From SIBU01 sp964430335 (GTDB lineage Bacteria; Patescibacteriota; Minisyncoccia; Phycocordibacterales; SIBU01): a DNA stretch of 42,032 bases. The notes beneath the pieces are model-generated. The model was given only the letters and a program-made list of their open reading frames with translations, did not search any database and had not been told where the DNA came from. Position 1 is the stretch's first letter. Each line of letters starts with the position of its first letter. Positions 1-6,964 of this stretch are shown here, piece after piece. A program made the position numbers and the translations under genes. The stretch spans positions 1 through 42,032 of the forward strand of contig CAYSEN010000008.1 in the NCBI GenBank assembly GCA_964430335.1, given 5' to 3'.

Positions 1-878
1 AAAACCACCCCACTACCCATGATAATGCCGAAAATCTGGCCAAAATTAACGATATAATAGCGATAGACGTTTATGCCACTAAAGAAATCCTGAGTATCGG
101 CTCCCAGCCAATATGTCAAAGGGTAGAAAATAATAAGAGTGAGAATGCCAGCTAAAGCACCGTAAATAATACCCGACACCACAAAGGGCCCTCTAATGTA
201 CTTATTGCTTGCACCAACAAGCCTCATGACAGAAATCTCCTCTCTGGCGCTATAGATTACCAGTCGGATAGTGTTAAAAATAATCAAAATCGAAATAATT
301 ACCAAAACCAAAGTAACGGCGAAACCCAACTTCTGAGCCGAAGCGATGATTTTTATCAAAACATCGATAGTTTTTTTGTTGTCTTCATAATTTACTTTCC
401 TGATAATCATTTTACTATCAGCCGAAAGAGTATTTTCGTTTTTCAAAAAACTGGCAATGGTCTCGTACTGACCCGGTTTTTTTGCCTTAATATTTAAAAC
501 TGAACTCAGTGGATTTTCTGGAAGTTCGTCTAAAACTTCTAATCCTGAAGTGTCGTTTTCGTGCCTTTTCTTGTATTCTTCAAGAGCTTGCTCTTTTGAA
601 ACGTAATCAATACTTTTTACTTCAGGTAAAGCCTGTAGAGAATTCTTCAGAGTATTAATATCAGATTCAGAAGCACTGGTGGATAGATAAACATTTACAT
701 CAACTTTGTTTTCAATAAAAGCGAGAGAGGAATTTAAAGTTGCCAGCAAAAAAAGTACAGAACCGATCACAAACAAAGTGACAGTCATAACCAAAACAGA
801 GGTTAGCGAAACAAAACCGTTACGCCAAAAACTGACAAAACCCGCCTTAACCACTCTTTTTATGTTAGTCCAGAGCAT
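1..878 (-). CDS. ftsX: Cell division protein FtsX (3' end outside window)
   Basis: This is the membrane half of the FtsEX ABC-type complex, which in other bacteria couples the divisome to activation of peptidoglycan hydrolases. The reading frame is open to base 1, so about 292 residues are visible and only the extreme C-terminus is missing. It starts MLWTNIKRVVKAGFVSFWRN, followed by TM1 (about residues 22-45), an extracytoplasmic domain (about 50-165), a TM near 175-200, the coupling region IYSAREEISVMRLVGAS that is typical of FtsX, and further TM segments. The start lies 8 bases after the ftsE stop. A TATAAT box at 886-891 overlaps that stop and sits 7 nt before the ATG, so ftsX may also have its own leaderless promoter. 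Identity is clear from the fold layout and the ftsE neighbour. Confidence 0.93.
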   Translation of the reverse strand, partial: MLWTNIKRVVKAGFVSFWRNGFVSLTSVLVMTVTLFVIGSVLFLLATLNSSLAFIENKVDVNVYLSTSASESDINTLKNSLQALPEVKSIDYVSKEQALEEYKKRHENDTSGLEVLDELPENPLSSVLNIKAKKPGQYETIASFLKNENTLSADSKMIIRKVNYEDNKKTIDVLIKIIASAQKLGFAVTLVLVIISILIIFNTIRLVIYSAREEISVMRLVGASNKYIRGPFVVSGIIYGALAGILTLIIFYPLTYWLGADTQDFFSGINVYRYYIVNFGQIFGIIMGSGVV

Positions 879-886
879 ATTTACTA

Positions 887-1567
887 TTATAACGAATATT
901 TACCCTCTTTGTCGTCTCTAATAATTTTTCCATTCTCCATGGTGACCACTCTTCTACCAACGGAATCGACAACTCCTTTATTATGAGTAGTCAAAATCAC
1001 AGTAGTTCCTAAGTCATTGATTCTTTTTAGGATTTGGACGATCTCATAGGTGTTTACAGGATCTAGATTTCCGGTTGGTTCATCTGCAATCACAATATCT
1101 GGCTGATTTACTATCGCTCTGGCGATTGCCACTCTCTGTTTTTCTCCACCAGAAAGCTCGTGAGGAAAACTCCAAATCTTTTTACCTAATCCCACTAGCT
1201 CCAAAACATGTGGAACGTCTGACTCTATCTCCTTATCGGTTCTGCCGGCAGCTTCCATAGCAAAAGCAATATTTTCATATGAAGTTTTGTTTGGGAGTAG
1301 TCGAAAATCTTGAAAAATCGTACCGATTCTTCTTCGCAGAATATTCATCTGCTTCTTTTTTAAAGACTGAATGCTTTTTGTTTCGAAAAAAACTTGTCCC
1401 TTGGTTGGAACTTCTTCGGCCAGAATCATTTTTAGGAGAGTAGTCTTACCAGCGCCAGAATGACCAACGATTGAGACAAATTCCTTTGGAGAAATTCTCA
1501 GCGTAACATCGGAAAGCGCGGTGCAATCGTCGTGGTAAATTTTTGAAACTTTATCAAAGTAAATCAT
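887..1567 (-). CDS. ftsE: Cell division ATP-binding protein FtsE
   Basis: ATPase subunit of FtsEX, 226 aa, the usual length. Visible motifs in order: Walker A GHSGAGKTT (about residues 35-43), Q-loop in FQDFRLLP, ABC signature LSGGEKQR, Walker B IVIADEPTGNLD, and an H-loop in LTTHNKG. The phrase RRRIGTIFQDFRLLP is typical of FtsE rather than of other ABC importers. The protein sits on the cytoplasmic face, binds FtsX, and drives its conformational cycle. It is immediately upstream of ftsX in the same direction, with an 8-base gap, as in most bacteria. No Shine-Dalgarno is seen before the ATG. A TATATT hexamer about 14 nt upstream could be a -10 box. Confidence 0.96.
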   Translation of the reverse strand: MIYFDKVSKIYHDDCTALSDVTLRISPKEFVSIVGHSGAGKTTLLKMILAEEVPTKGQVFFETKSIQSLKKKQMNILRRRIGTIFQDFRLLPNKTSYENIAFAMEAAGRTDKEIESDVPHVLELVGLGKKIWSFPHELSGGEKQRVAIARAIVNQPDIVIADEPTGNLDPVNTYEIVQILKRINDLGTTVILTTHNKGVVDSVGRRVVTMENGKIIRDDKEGKYSL

Positions 1568-1637
1568 AAGTAAACACGGTTAATATAGCTCTCAGTCACG
1601 ATATTGTAACATACAAAAAAATTTTAAAAATAGTTTT

Positions 1638-1725
1638 GCCCGGACTTCTTGCGAAGTCCGGGCTTGGTCGCGAAACAGTCGCAACCATGGCTCAAGGTGC
1701 TGCCCACACGATAGTAACTTGAGCC
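1638..1725 (-). ncRNA. Three packed stem-loops after prfB (terminator and/or small structured RNA)
   Basis: Most of the gap between ftsE and prfB is filled by three adjacent hairpins separated by about 2 bases. Read on the minus strand they are: GGCTCAAG pairing with CTTGAGCC (1689-1696 with 1718-1725); GGTTGCGA pairing with TCGCGACC (1666-1686, 5-nt loop); and an 11-bp perfect stem of GC-rich sequence with a GCAA tetraloop (1638-1663). The last is followed by an A/T-rich tract with several T runs, so it could end the prfB transcript. Three stems in a row is more than a terminator needs, so a small RNA or processed 3' UTR is possible. No known RNA family is recognised. Confidence 0.45.
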
Positions 1726-1782
1726 AAGTACACAGTACCTTATGATTTTGATACACACCCTCAAATAAAGCAAGTGCCTAAC

Positions 1783-2667
1783 CTACAAACTCTTTTCTGC
1801 TTCTATAAACAAGTCTAGGTCACCTTCTAATACCTTATCTACCTGTGATGTTTCGGCATCAGTTCGATGATCTTTCACCATTTTGTAAGGATGCAAAACA
1901 TAGGAACGAATTTGATTACCCCATTCAATCGATGTGCTTTTGGACACATAAAGTCCTCGCTCGCGAGCCTTTCTCTCATCTTCACGCAATTTATAGAGTT
2001 TCCCTCTCAATATTTCCAAAGCTTTTTCCTTGTTTTGAACCTGACTTCGTTCGGAAGTTACGTGAACTGATAATTTCGTTGGAACGTGCACAATTCTTAC
2101 AGCTGTTTCTCTTTTGTTTACATTTTGACCTCCGGGGCCTCCAGAACGCGCGATAGAAATTTCCAACTCCTTGTCGGGAATGACAATATCGCTCTCATCT
2201 GTACTATCTAGCTTAGGTATAACCTCAACCATTGAAAAGGAGGTGTGACGAAGTTTTTTTGCGTTAAAAGGTGAAATTCTAACCAATCGATGTACACCAG
2301 ATTCATTTTTCAATTTTCCATAAACCCCCGTCCCTGAAATTTCCAAAGTGATATTTCTAAAACCACCGTGATCATTTTCATTCTGATGAATCACAGAGTA
2401 TGACCAACCTTGCTTATCAAAATATTTTCGGTACATCGACAAAAGCATTGCAGAAAAATCTTCGGCGTCGTCACCTCCCGCGCCGGAAAAAATGGTCATG
2501 AGAGCACCTCCAGCGTCATAAATACCACCACCTTCGAGAGTGATTTTCAGTGTTTGTAATTCCTTAATGAGGGACTGAGCCCGATTTTTGTCCGCCCAAA
2601 AATCGGGCTCCTGCATAGCCTTTTCAATTTCCGCAATTCTTATTTCCTTTTGTTCTTTTGAATCCAT
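1783..2667 (-). CDS. prfB: Peptide chain release factor 2, shortened domain 1
   Basis: Class I release factor that reads UGA/UAA and triggers peptidyl-tRNA hydrolysis on the ribosome. The catalytic GGPGGQNVNK motif is intact and the stop-codon recognition tripeptide is SPF (in RISPFNAKKLRHTSF), which marks RF2 rather than RF1. I chose ATG 2667 (MDSKEQKEIR): an upstream extension in frame would run through the tRNA gene and is an artefact. The protein is 294 aa against about 365 for the family. The lost part lies between the N-terminal PDFWADKNRAQSLIKELQTLK helix and YDAGGALMTIFSGAGG, so most of the domain 1 coiled coil is absent. No programmed +1 frameshift site is present near the start. Its ATG is 5 nt behind the tRNA-Thr 3' end. 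Confidence 0.95.
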   Translation of the reverse strand: MDSKEQKEIRIAEIEKAMQEPDFWADKNRAQSLIKELQTLKITLEGGGIYDAGGALMTIFSGAGGDDAEDFSAMLLSMYRKYFDKQGWSYSVIHQNENDHGGFRNITLEISGTGVYGKLKNESGVHRLVRISPFNAKKLRHTSFSMVEVIPKLDSTDESDIVIPDKELEISIARSGGPGGQNVNKRETAVRIVHVPTKLSVHVTSERSQVQNKEKALEILRGKLYKLREDERKARERGLYVSKSTSIEWGNQIRSYVLHPYKMVKDHRTDAETSQVDKVLEGDLDLFIEAEKSL

Positions 2668-2672
2668 AATTG

Positions 2673-2748
2673 TGGAGCCAGCGGTCGGGATTGAACCGAC
2701 GACCCCCGCTTTACGAAAGCGATGCTCTACCAACTGAGCTACGCTGGC
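2673..2748 (-). tRNA. tRNA-Thr (anticodon CGT), CCA encoded
   Basis: Complete cloverleaf: acceptor GCCAGCG/CGCTGGC, D arm with GTTGGTA loop, anticodon loop TTCGTAA (CGT), and a normal T arm. Discriminator T is followed by an encoded CCA, the only encoded CCA among the five tRNAs here. It is also the only one without a 3' repeat array. It has a good sigma-70-like promoter 10 nt upstream and is followed after 5 nt by the prfB start codon. Confidence 0.96.
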
Positions 2749-2758
2749 CGATTAGTGC

Positions 2759-2787
2759 ATACTAATACAAAAAAATCTGGTCTTCAA
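2759..2787 (-). promoter_or_regulatory. Promoter of tRNA-Thr(CGT)-prfB
   Basis: On the minus strand TTGAAG (2782-2787) and TAGTAT (2759-2764) are separated by exactly 17 nt. The -10 box ends 10 nt before the mature tRNA 5' end. This spacing fits a vegetative sigma factor promoter driving the tRNA and, by read-through, prfB. Confidence 0.65.
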
Positions 2788-2805
2788 TGACTGCAGTTTA
2801 GTTGC

Positions 2806-4338
2806 TTAGTTAAAATTATTTTTTACATACCTTAGCATCGCCTCGCCATCTGCTTTTCTGTCATTTGAGTGAAGCATAATGAACACCACGGATCTTTCCT
2901 CACCACCTAGATTAATTTTAAAGGTATATAGGCCTGTCTGTTTTGCTAGTGTAGTTTCGCCGGTCTTTCCACCGATAAAATTTTCATCATCAGAAAAATC
3001 ATTAAAATTACCGAGATTTTTAAACTGAATTGTGCCATAAGCACTCACCTTGAGCTTACCCGAACTTAGGTTCCACAAAAAACTTCTATTGTTCGTAATA
3101 TATTTTGCCAGGGCAAACAAATCTTCGGCCGTGGAAACATTTCCATCTTCCCTTCCAGCAGGATCAGTAAAATGTGTATTGGTCATTCCTATGGCCTGAG
3201 CTTTTTCATTCATAAGTGAGATGAACTTTGCCCGGCCAATAGACTGCGCTAGTGCCTCAGCTGCTTCGTTTGAAGATTCAAGCAAGAGTGGGAACAATAA
3301 TTGATAAGGTGGTATGGCAGTTCCGGCCTTGAGTCTCGATTTGGAAGTAGGAATAATCATTGAATTTGTGATAGTAATATCTGAATCTAGGTTTAAATAT
3401 TCAGTGGCTACAAGTGCGGTTACTAGCTTGGTTAACGAAGCAATAGGTACAACTTTTTTTGAATCCTTACTTAAGAAAACATAACCACTGGAAACATCAA
3501 CCGCTAAATACTGGTCTGCGCTAAGTGATGGGCCTTTGGCCTTAAAGACTTTTCCATCAGGCGCAAAATCCTTTTCAAAAACCAAAACAGGCGTACCGAC
3601 ACTCACCTCAGAAAAAATCGCTGAGGCGTCTTCATCTGAAAGACGAATGCATCCGCCAGAATACGTGGACGCTACAGGTTTGCCATCTGGATAATGTGGC
3701 CAGCCATGAATGAAGAAATTACCTTGAAACGCCATGCTGTATGGCTGGTACACTTGTCCAAATGATGAAAAGTGGTTTTTCTCTTTGGTTTCGATTTTGT
3801 AAAGTCCAGCAGGTGTTTCCCACCATGATCCTTCACGGCCTTTCGTTAAAATAGGAACCTCCTTAACCAAGTTGCCTTCTTTATACAGTGACAACTTCAT
3901 CTCCGCTAAGTTGGCTGAAATAAAATTTACCTTTTGTGCAATAAATTTTTCGTGAACACTTTTGAAAAAATTAGGGTCGGAAAGTGCCGGTTCCACTCCG
4001 TATTTTAATTCAGGCTTTTGAGTGTTCGGCAAAACAGTTGAGTCTAATTTGTAGTTGTAAATTGGTTCTCTAAAATATGCGAAGGTAACACTAGCAAATA
4101 AAAATGAACCGATAATGATAAAAACAGACATTACTTCTACCCACATTGGTAATTCTGTAACTAGAAATCTTTTGAAAGAAAATCCGCTAAGTTCAGACGG
4201 ATACATACTGTAATGCAATGCCAAATCTACATCTTTCTTTGGCCAGCCGTCCTCCAACAAAGAATAGATAATTTCATTTTCAGTTTTTCCTTTTTCTAAT
4301 TCACGAGTAACGTGGTTAACAAGATGCTTTCGAAACAT
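2806..4338 (-). CDS. L,D-transpeptidase fused to D-alanyl-D-alanine carboxypeptidase
   Basis: A 510-aa membrane-anchored enzyme with two peptidoglycan-modifying domains. Residues 10-43 form a small cytosolic helical module with a GW pair. One TM spans about 66-90. Residues about 145-255 are a YkuD-type L,D-transpeptidase: it has HGWPHYPDG with His211 and the catalytic segment STYSGGCIRLS with Cys230. Residues about 270-500 are a PBP5-like S11 serine peptidase with SLTK (Ser301/Lys304), SSN (355-357) and KTG (458-460). The first domain would make or exchange 3-3 cross-links; the second trims the terminal D-Ala and so prepares tetrapeptide donors. Both act outside the membrane. All key residues of both domains are present. 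A TATAAT box lies 6 nt before the ATG. The fusion order (LDT then DD-peptidase in one chain) is unusual. Confidence 0.92.
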   Translation of the reverse strand: MFRKHLVNHVTRELEKGKTENEIIYSLLEDGWPKKDVDLALHYSMYPSELSGFSFKRFLVTELPMWVEVMSVFIIIGSFLFASVTFAYFREPIYNYKLDSTVLPNTQKPELKYGVEPALSDPNFFKSVHEKFIAQKVNFISANLAEMKLSLYKEGNLVKEVPILTKGREGSWWETPAGLYKIETKEKNHFSSFGQVYQPYSMAFQGNFFIHGWPHYPDGKPVASTYSGGCIRLSDEDASAIFSEVSVGTPVLVFEKDFAPDGKVFKAKGPSLSADQYLAVDVSSGYVFLSKDSKKVVPIASLTKLVTALVATEYLNLDSDITITNSMIIPTSKSRLKAGTAIPPYQLLFPLLLESSNEAAEALAQSIGRAKFISLMNEKAQAIGMTNTHFTDPAGREDGNVSTAEDLFALAKYITNNRSFLWNLSSGKLKVSAYGTIQFKNLGNFNDFSDDENFIGGKTGETTLAKQTGLYTFKINLGGEERSVVFIMLHSNDRKADGEAMLRYVKNNFN

Positions 4339-4344
4339 TCATTT

Positions 4345-4387
4345 ATTATACAATAAAAAATGATATTTTTTGATAAAAGAGTATAAT
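4345..4387. promoter_or_regulatory. Divergent leaderless -10 boxes
   Basis: Two TATAAT hexamers face opposite ways: 4345-4350 on the minus strand, 6 nt before the ATG at 4338, and 4382-4387 on the plus strand, 7 nt before the ATG at 4395. With this spacing transcription would start at or next to each A of the ATG. Convincing -35 boxes are not seen. Confidence 0.6.
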
Positions 4388-4394
4388 ATTTCTC

Positions 4395-4667
4395 ATGGAT
4401 ACAATGCTAGACATGAACAACATTGCACCGATCATTTTCATCTTTGTGATGTTTGTTTTCTGGGGTTTTACTTTTACAACCTTTTACCATCTCACACGAT
4501 TCGGCGTAGGAATACAACCTAAAAAAATCGCGGCATCCTTCTTGCTTGGATCGGTACTCCTTTTTAGTATAAGCACAATTCTTCTTGGTTCAGTGAACAT
4601 CGACTCACTTAAAATACTTTTTGAATCAATTCAATTGAACAATTTATCAGGACAAAATAATCAATAG
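4395..4667 (+). CDS. Small two-TM membrane protein, unknown function
   Basis: A 90-aa protein with two hydrophobic segments (about residues 10-32 and 44-66) joined by a short basic loop (GVGIQPKKIA). No family is recognised. Its stop is 2 nt before the next start, so it forms a two-gene operon with the PH-domain protein and may act with it at the membrane. The start is supported by the TATAAT box 7 nt upstream, which implies a leaderless transcript. Confidence 0.75.
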   Translation: MDTMLDMNNIAPIIFIFVMFVFWGFTFTTFYHLTRFGVGIQPKKIAASFLLGSVLLFSISTILLGSVNIDSLKILFESIQLNNLSGQNNQ

Positions 4668-4669
4668 CC

Positions 4670-5212
4670 ATGAGAACCCTTTTTTCAATGTTTCGAGAGT
4701 CGACCAATTCATTTGACGGACAAGAAAAAGACGAAAAGGTACTGATGGTGGTCCGAAAACATCCCTTCATAGTCATCATGAGGCTTTTATCTGTGGTGTT
4801 GCTTTGTCTTATACCTCTTATACTTGGTGGCTTTTTTACCCCTTATTTTATTCAAAGCAATCTAATCGGTCTTTTCTTGTTTGTTTCAAGTTTGTGGTAT
4901 TTAGCGATGTGGCAACTGGCTTTCTACATGCTCACAATGTTTACCCTCGATATTTGGATTGTTACCAATAAAAGAATTATTGATAGCACCCAGCAAGGGT
5001 TTTTCAACCGAACTGTTTCAGAACTATACCTCTCCAAGGTCCAAGATATGTCAGTGCATACCGACGGTCTCATTGAAACGCTTTTAAGATTTGGAAACAT
5101 CGAGGTGCAGACAGCAGGTACAGAAAATAAATTTAAATTTAGTGCGATTCCTCATCCCGAAAAAGTGAAAGACACCATCATGGAAGCCATGAGGGTTACT
5201 CACACTGTGTAA
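4670..5212 (+). CDS. Membrane protein with bacterial PH (bPH2/YdbS-like) domain
   Basis: A 180-aa protein. The N-terminal half has two TM helices (about residues 32-55 and 60-85). The C-terminal half carries the bacterial PH-like signature: DIWIVTNKRIID, then VSELYLSKVQDMSV, then a FGNIEVQTAG strand. This is the arrangement of YdbS/YdbT (DUF304) proteins. The biochemical role of this family is poorly defined; it is membrane-bound with the PH-like fold on the cytosolic side. It is translationally coupled to the preceding small membrane gene (2-nt gap). Its 3' end approaches the convergent GAF gene with 18 bases between them and no obvious terminator. Confidence 0.85.
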   Translation: MRTLFSMFRESTNSFDGQEKDEKVLMVVRKHPFIVIMRLLSVVLLCLIPLILGGFFTPYFIQSNLIGLFLFVSSLWYLAMWQLAFYMLTMFTLDIWIVTNKRIIDSTQQGFFNRTVSELYLSKVQDMSVHTDGLIETLLRFGNIEVQTAGTENKFKFSAIPHPEKVKDTIMEAMRVTHTV

Positions 5213-5230
5213 TTGGCCGTTTTCACAAAA

Positions 5231-5728
5231 CTATCTACCAATTTTAATATTTATTTCTCTTTCTGCTTGATCAGACAAATCAAGAAAATCAGAAATATCC
5301 TTAAGACTCATTTCTCTGGGTGTATGGTCCTTTATACAAAAAACTCCAACGGGTAATTTGGTTTCAAAATCATACAGTGATTTACCAGCATAAAACCTGA
5401 TAAACGGTGCCCCAACAACCATCGGGTTATCTGAAAAACGTGGATCTAGTAAAGTGTCGTTGACGACCAAAATTAATTCAGATAGTAGTGCGTGTCCACA
5501 AAAAGAGATATCTCTCGGACCCTCTTTTAATTTTAGACCCTGCACTGACTTAAACCACTCTCGTTCACTGTCTATAATAGCGATTGTAGATATCGGTACT
5601 AAAAATCTTTGCAAAGCTGCTTTTGTAATTCGGTCAAACCTTTCTTCGGAAGCAGTGTCTAATATTTTTAGACCCTCGACTGCACAAATACGATCTTTTT
5701 CATTTGGAGGAATTGGTGCTAATTTCAT
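5231..5728 (-). CDS. Stand-alone GAF domain protein
   Basis: A 165-aa protein that is essentially one GAF domain of the subtype found at the N-terminus of diguanylate cyclases and histidine kinases: ILDTASEERFDRIT, ISTIAIIDSEREWFKSVQGL, RDISFCGHALL, DPRFSDNPMV, IRFYAGKSL. Nothing follows it, so there is no kinase, cyclase or DNA-binding output. It could be a ligand or redox sensor acting on a partner, or a remnant of a larger sensor. The PAS protein just upstream in the same direction is a candidate partner. No TM or signal peptide is seen. Confidence 0.85.
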   Translation of the reverse strand: MKLAPIPPNEKDRICAVEGLKILDTASEERFDRITKAALQRFLVPISTIAIIDSEREWFKSVQGLKLKEGPRDISFCGHALLSELILVVNDTLLDPRFSDNPMVVGAPFIRFYAGKSLYDFETKLPVGVFCIKDHTPREMSLKDISDFLDLSDQAEREINIKIGR

Positions 5729-5803
5729 ATTAAATATGATTTATTGGCACAACCATAAAGAACAAAAGTGACCAGCAGGACCTTTGTTCGTGTAAAATAG
5801 TGT

Positions 5804-5854
5804 GCTCATAGAATCTAATAATTATGTTCTTACAGAACATGAGCTTCTATGAGC
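5804..5854. other. Nested double stem-loop between PAS and GAF genes
   Basis: An outer 10-bp stem (5804-5813 with 5845-5854, GCTCATAGAA/TTCTATGAGC) encloses a 7-bp hairpin (5824-5830 with 5834-5840, loop TAC). It lies in the intergenic stretch after the PAS stop and before the GAF start. There is no clean T tract on the minus strand, so it may be an attenuator or processing site rather than a terminator. Confidence 0.4.
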
Positions 5855-5866
5855 TTCGCAAAATTA

Positions 5867-6325
5867 TTATACCACAACCTCGATACCTGCAAAAAAGATA
5901 ACTTCCCCGTTTGTATCCACAATTGGAGAAATCAGCAACTCCACCTCGTAAAATTCACCCGACTTCTTCTTGTTTCTCATTTTTAATTTAATCGACTCCT
6001 TTTTATTTAGAATACTATTCCACATGTCGGTGTAAAATTTTTTATTCATATTTCCGCCCCACAATTCCGAAATCTTCTTTCCAATAACTTCATCTACTAA
6101 ATAACCCGTGACTGCTTCAACCGCTTTGTTTATAAACAGAATTCTCCCGTCACGGCTGGTAATTATTACCTGTTCTATCATGTCTTCCAAAATCCTGTTT
6201 AAGGTTCCACATCGCAGACATTTAATCTCCGCACTGGTTTTATCCTTCTTTTTTGCCAGCAGTTTGCCACACTTCATGCAGCGAATATTTTTGTCACCGT
6301 CCGCCAGCTCCAAGATCTTAGTCAT
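5867..6325 (-). CDS. Com-like zinc ribbon fused to a PAS domain
   Basis: A 152-aa protein. Residues about 13-45 are a four-cysteine zinc ribbon (IRCMKCGKLLAKK then IKCLRCGTLN) whose text closely resembles the phage Mu Com translational activator family. Residues about 47-152 are a PAS domain: VIITSRDGRILFINKAVEAV, TGYLVDEVIGKKISELWGG, and FYEVELLISPIVDTNGEVIF. There is no output domain. The zinc ribbon might bind RNA, by analogy with Com, or a protein. TATAAT at 6332-6337 is 6 nt before the ATG, so the transcript is probably leaderless. It probably works with the adjacent orphan GAF protein. Confidence 0.85.
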   Translation of the reverse strand: MTKILELADGDKNIRCMKCGKLLAKKKDKTSAEIKCLRCGTLNRILEDMIEQVIITSRDGRILFINKAVEAVTGYLVDEVIGKKISELWGGNMNKKFYTDMWNSILNKKESIKLKMRNKKKSGEFYEVELLISPIVDTNGEVIFFAGIEVVV

Positions 6326-6389
6326 ACAAAAATTATAATATTAAAAGAGTAAAATCAAAAACGGTCGTAGTTTTGCTACGCACGTTTGA

Positions 6390-6792
6390 CTCACCTCAAC
6401 CGCTCATGTATCGCTTCGCTATCTTGAGCCGGTTGTAGGGAGGTTAGGAAACCGGATTGGTCACGAATATTTTATCGTCGTCACGATAAAATTTCTCGAC
6501 CCCGGCTCGCGGTTTTGTCTGCTGACAAAACATCGCTCCGCCTTTCAATCCCGTCGTGAGCCAAGCAGTTGGCTCACTTCAACCGCTCAAGTATCGCTTC
6601 GCTATCTTGAGCCGGTTGTAGGGAGGTTAGGAAACCGGATTGGTCACGAATATTTTATCGTCGTCACGATAAAATTTCTCGACCCCGGCTCGCGGTTTTG
6701 TCTGCTGACAAAACATCGCTCCGCCTTTCAATCCCGTCGTGAGCCAAGCAGTTGGCTCACTTCAACCGCTCAAGTATCGCTTCGCTATCTTG
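6390..6792 (-). repeat. tRNA-Thr(GGT) 3' array: two 183-bp units plus a partial unit
   Basis: Direct repeats with a period of 183 bp: unit 1 at 6390-6572, unit 2 at 6573-6755, then a partial third that runs into the tRNA 3' end. The copies differ at only a few bases. Each unit, read in tRNA sense, holds a hairpin with an AACTGCTT centre (6739-6760; 6556-6577); an inverted copy of the tRNA T-arm, CGGGATTGAA (6727-6736; 6544-6553); GGAGCGATG; a hairpin with AGCA loop (6695-6714; 6512-6531); GCGAG; a hairpin with GACG loop (6653-6674; 6470-6491); GTGACC; and a degenerate direct copy of the tRNA 3' end reading into CGGCTCAAG. No ORF is credible here. Confidence 0.85.
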
Positions 6793-6865
6793 AGCCGTTG
6801 ATCGGGATTGAACCGATGACCTCGTCATTACCAATGACGTGCTCTACCAACTGAGCTACAACGGC
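6793..6865 (-). tRNA. tRNA-Thr (anticodon GGT)
   Basis: Cloverleaf with acceptor GCCGTTG/CAACGGC, D loop AGTTGGTA, anticodon stem CGTCA/TGACG with loop TTGGTAA (GGT), and T arm ATCGG-TTCAATC-CCGAT. Discriminator T is followed by CAA, so CCA is not encoded and must be added. The 3' end leads straight into the 183-bp repeat array. Confidence 0.95.
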
Positions 6866-6964
6866 AATTATCTTAGCCACAATAGAATATTACAATTAAT
6901 CAATATTATCAATAACAATGTTGGACAAATAAAAAATACCCTGGCAGTCTAGCTGTGCAGAGTA

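Noticed and set aside
2668..2733. N-terminal extension of prfB
   Set aside because: The extra codons are the tRNA-Thr gene read through; the peptide is the usual translation of a tRNA T-arm.
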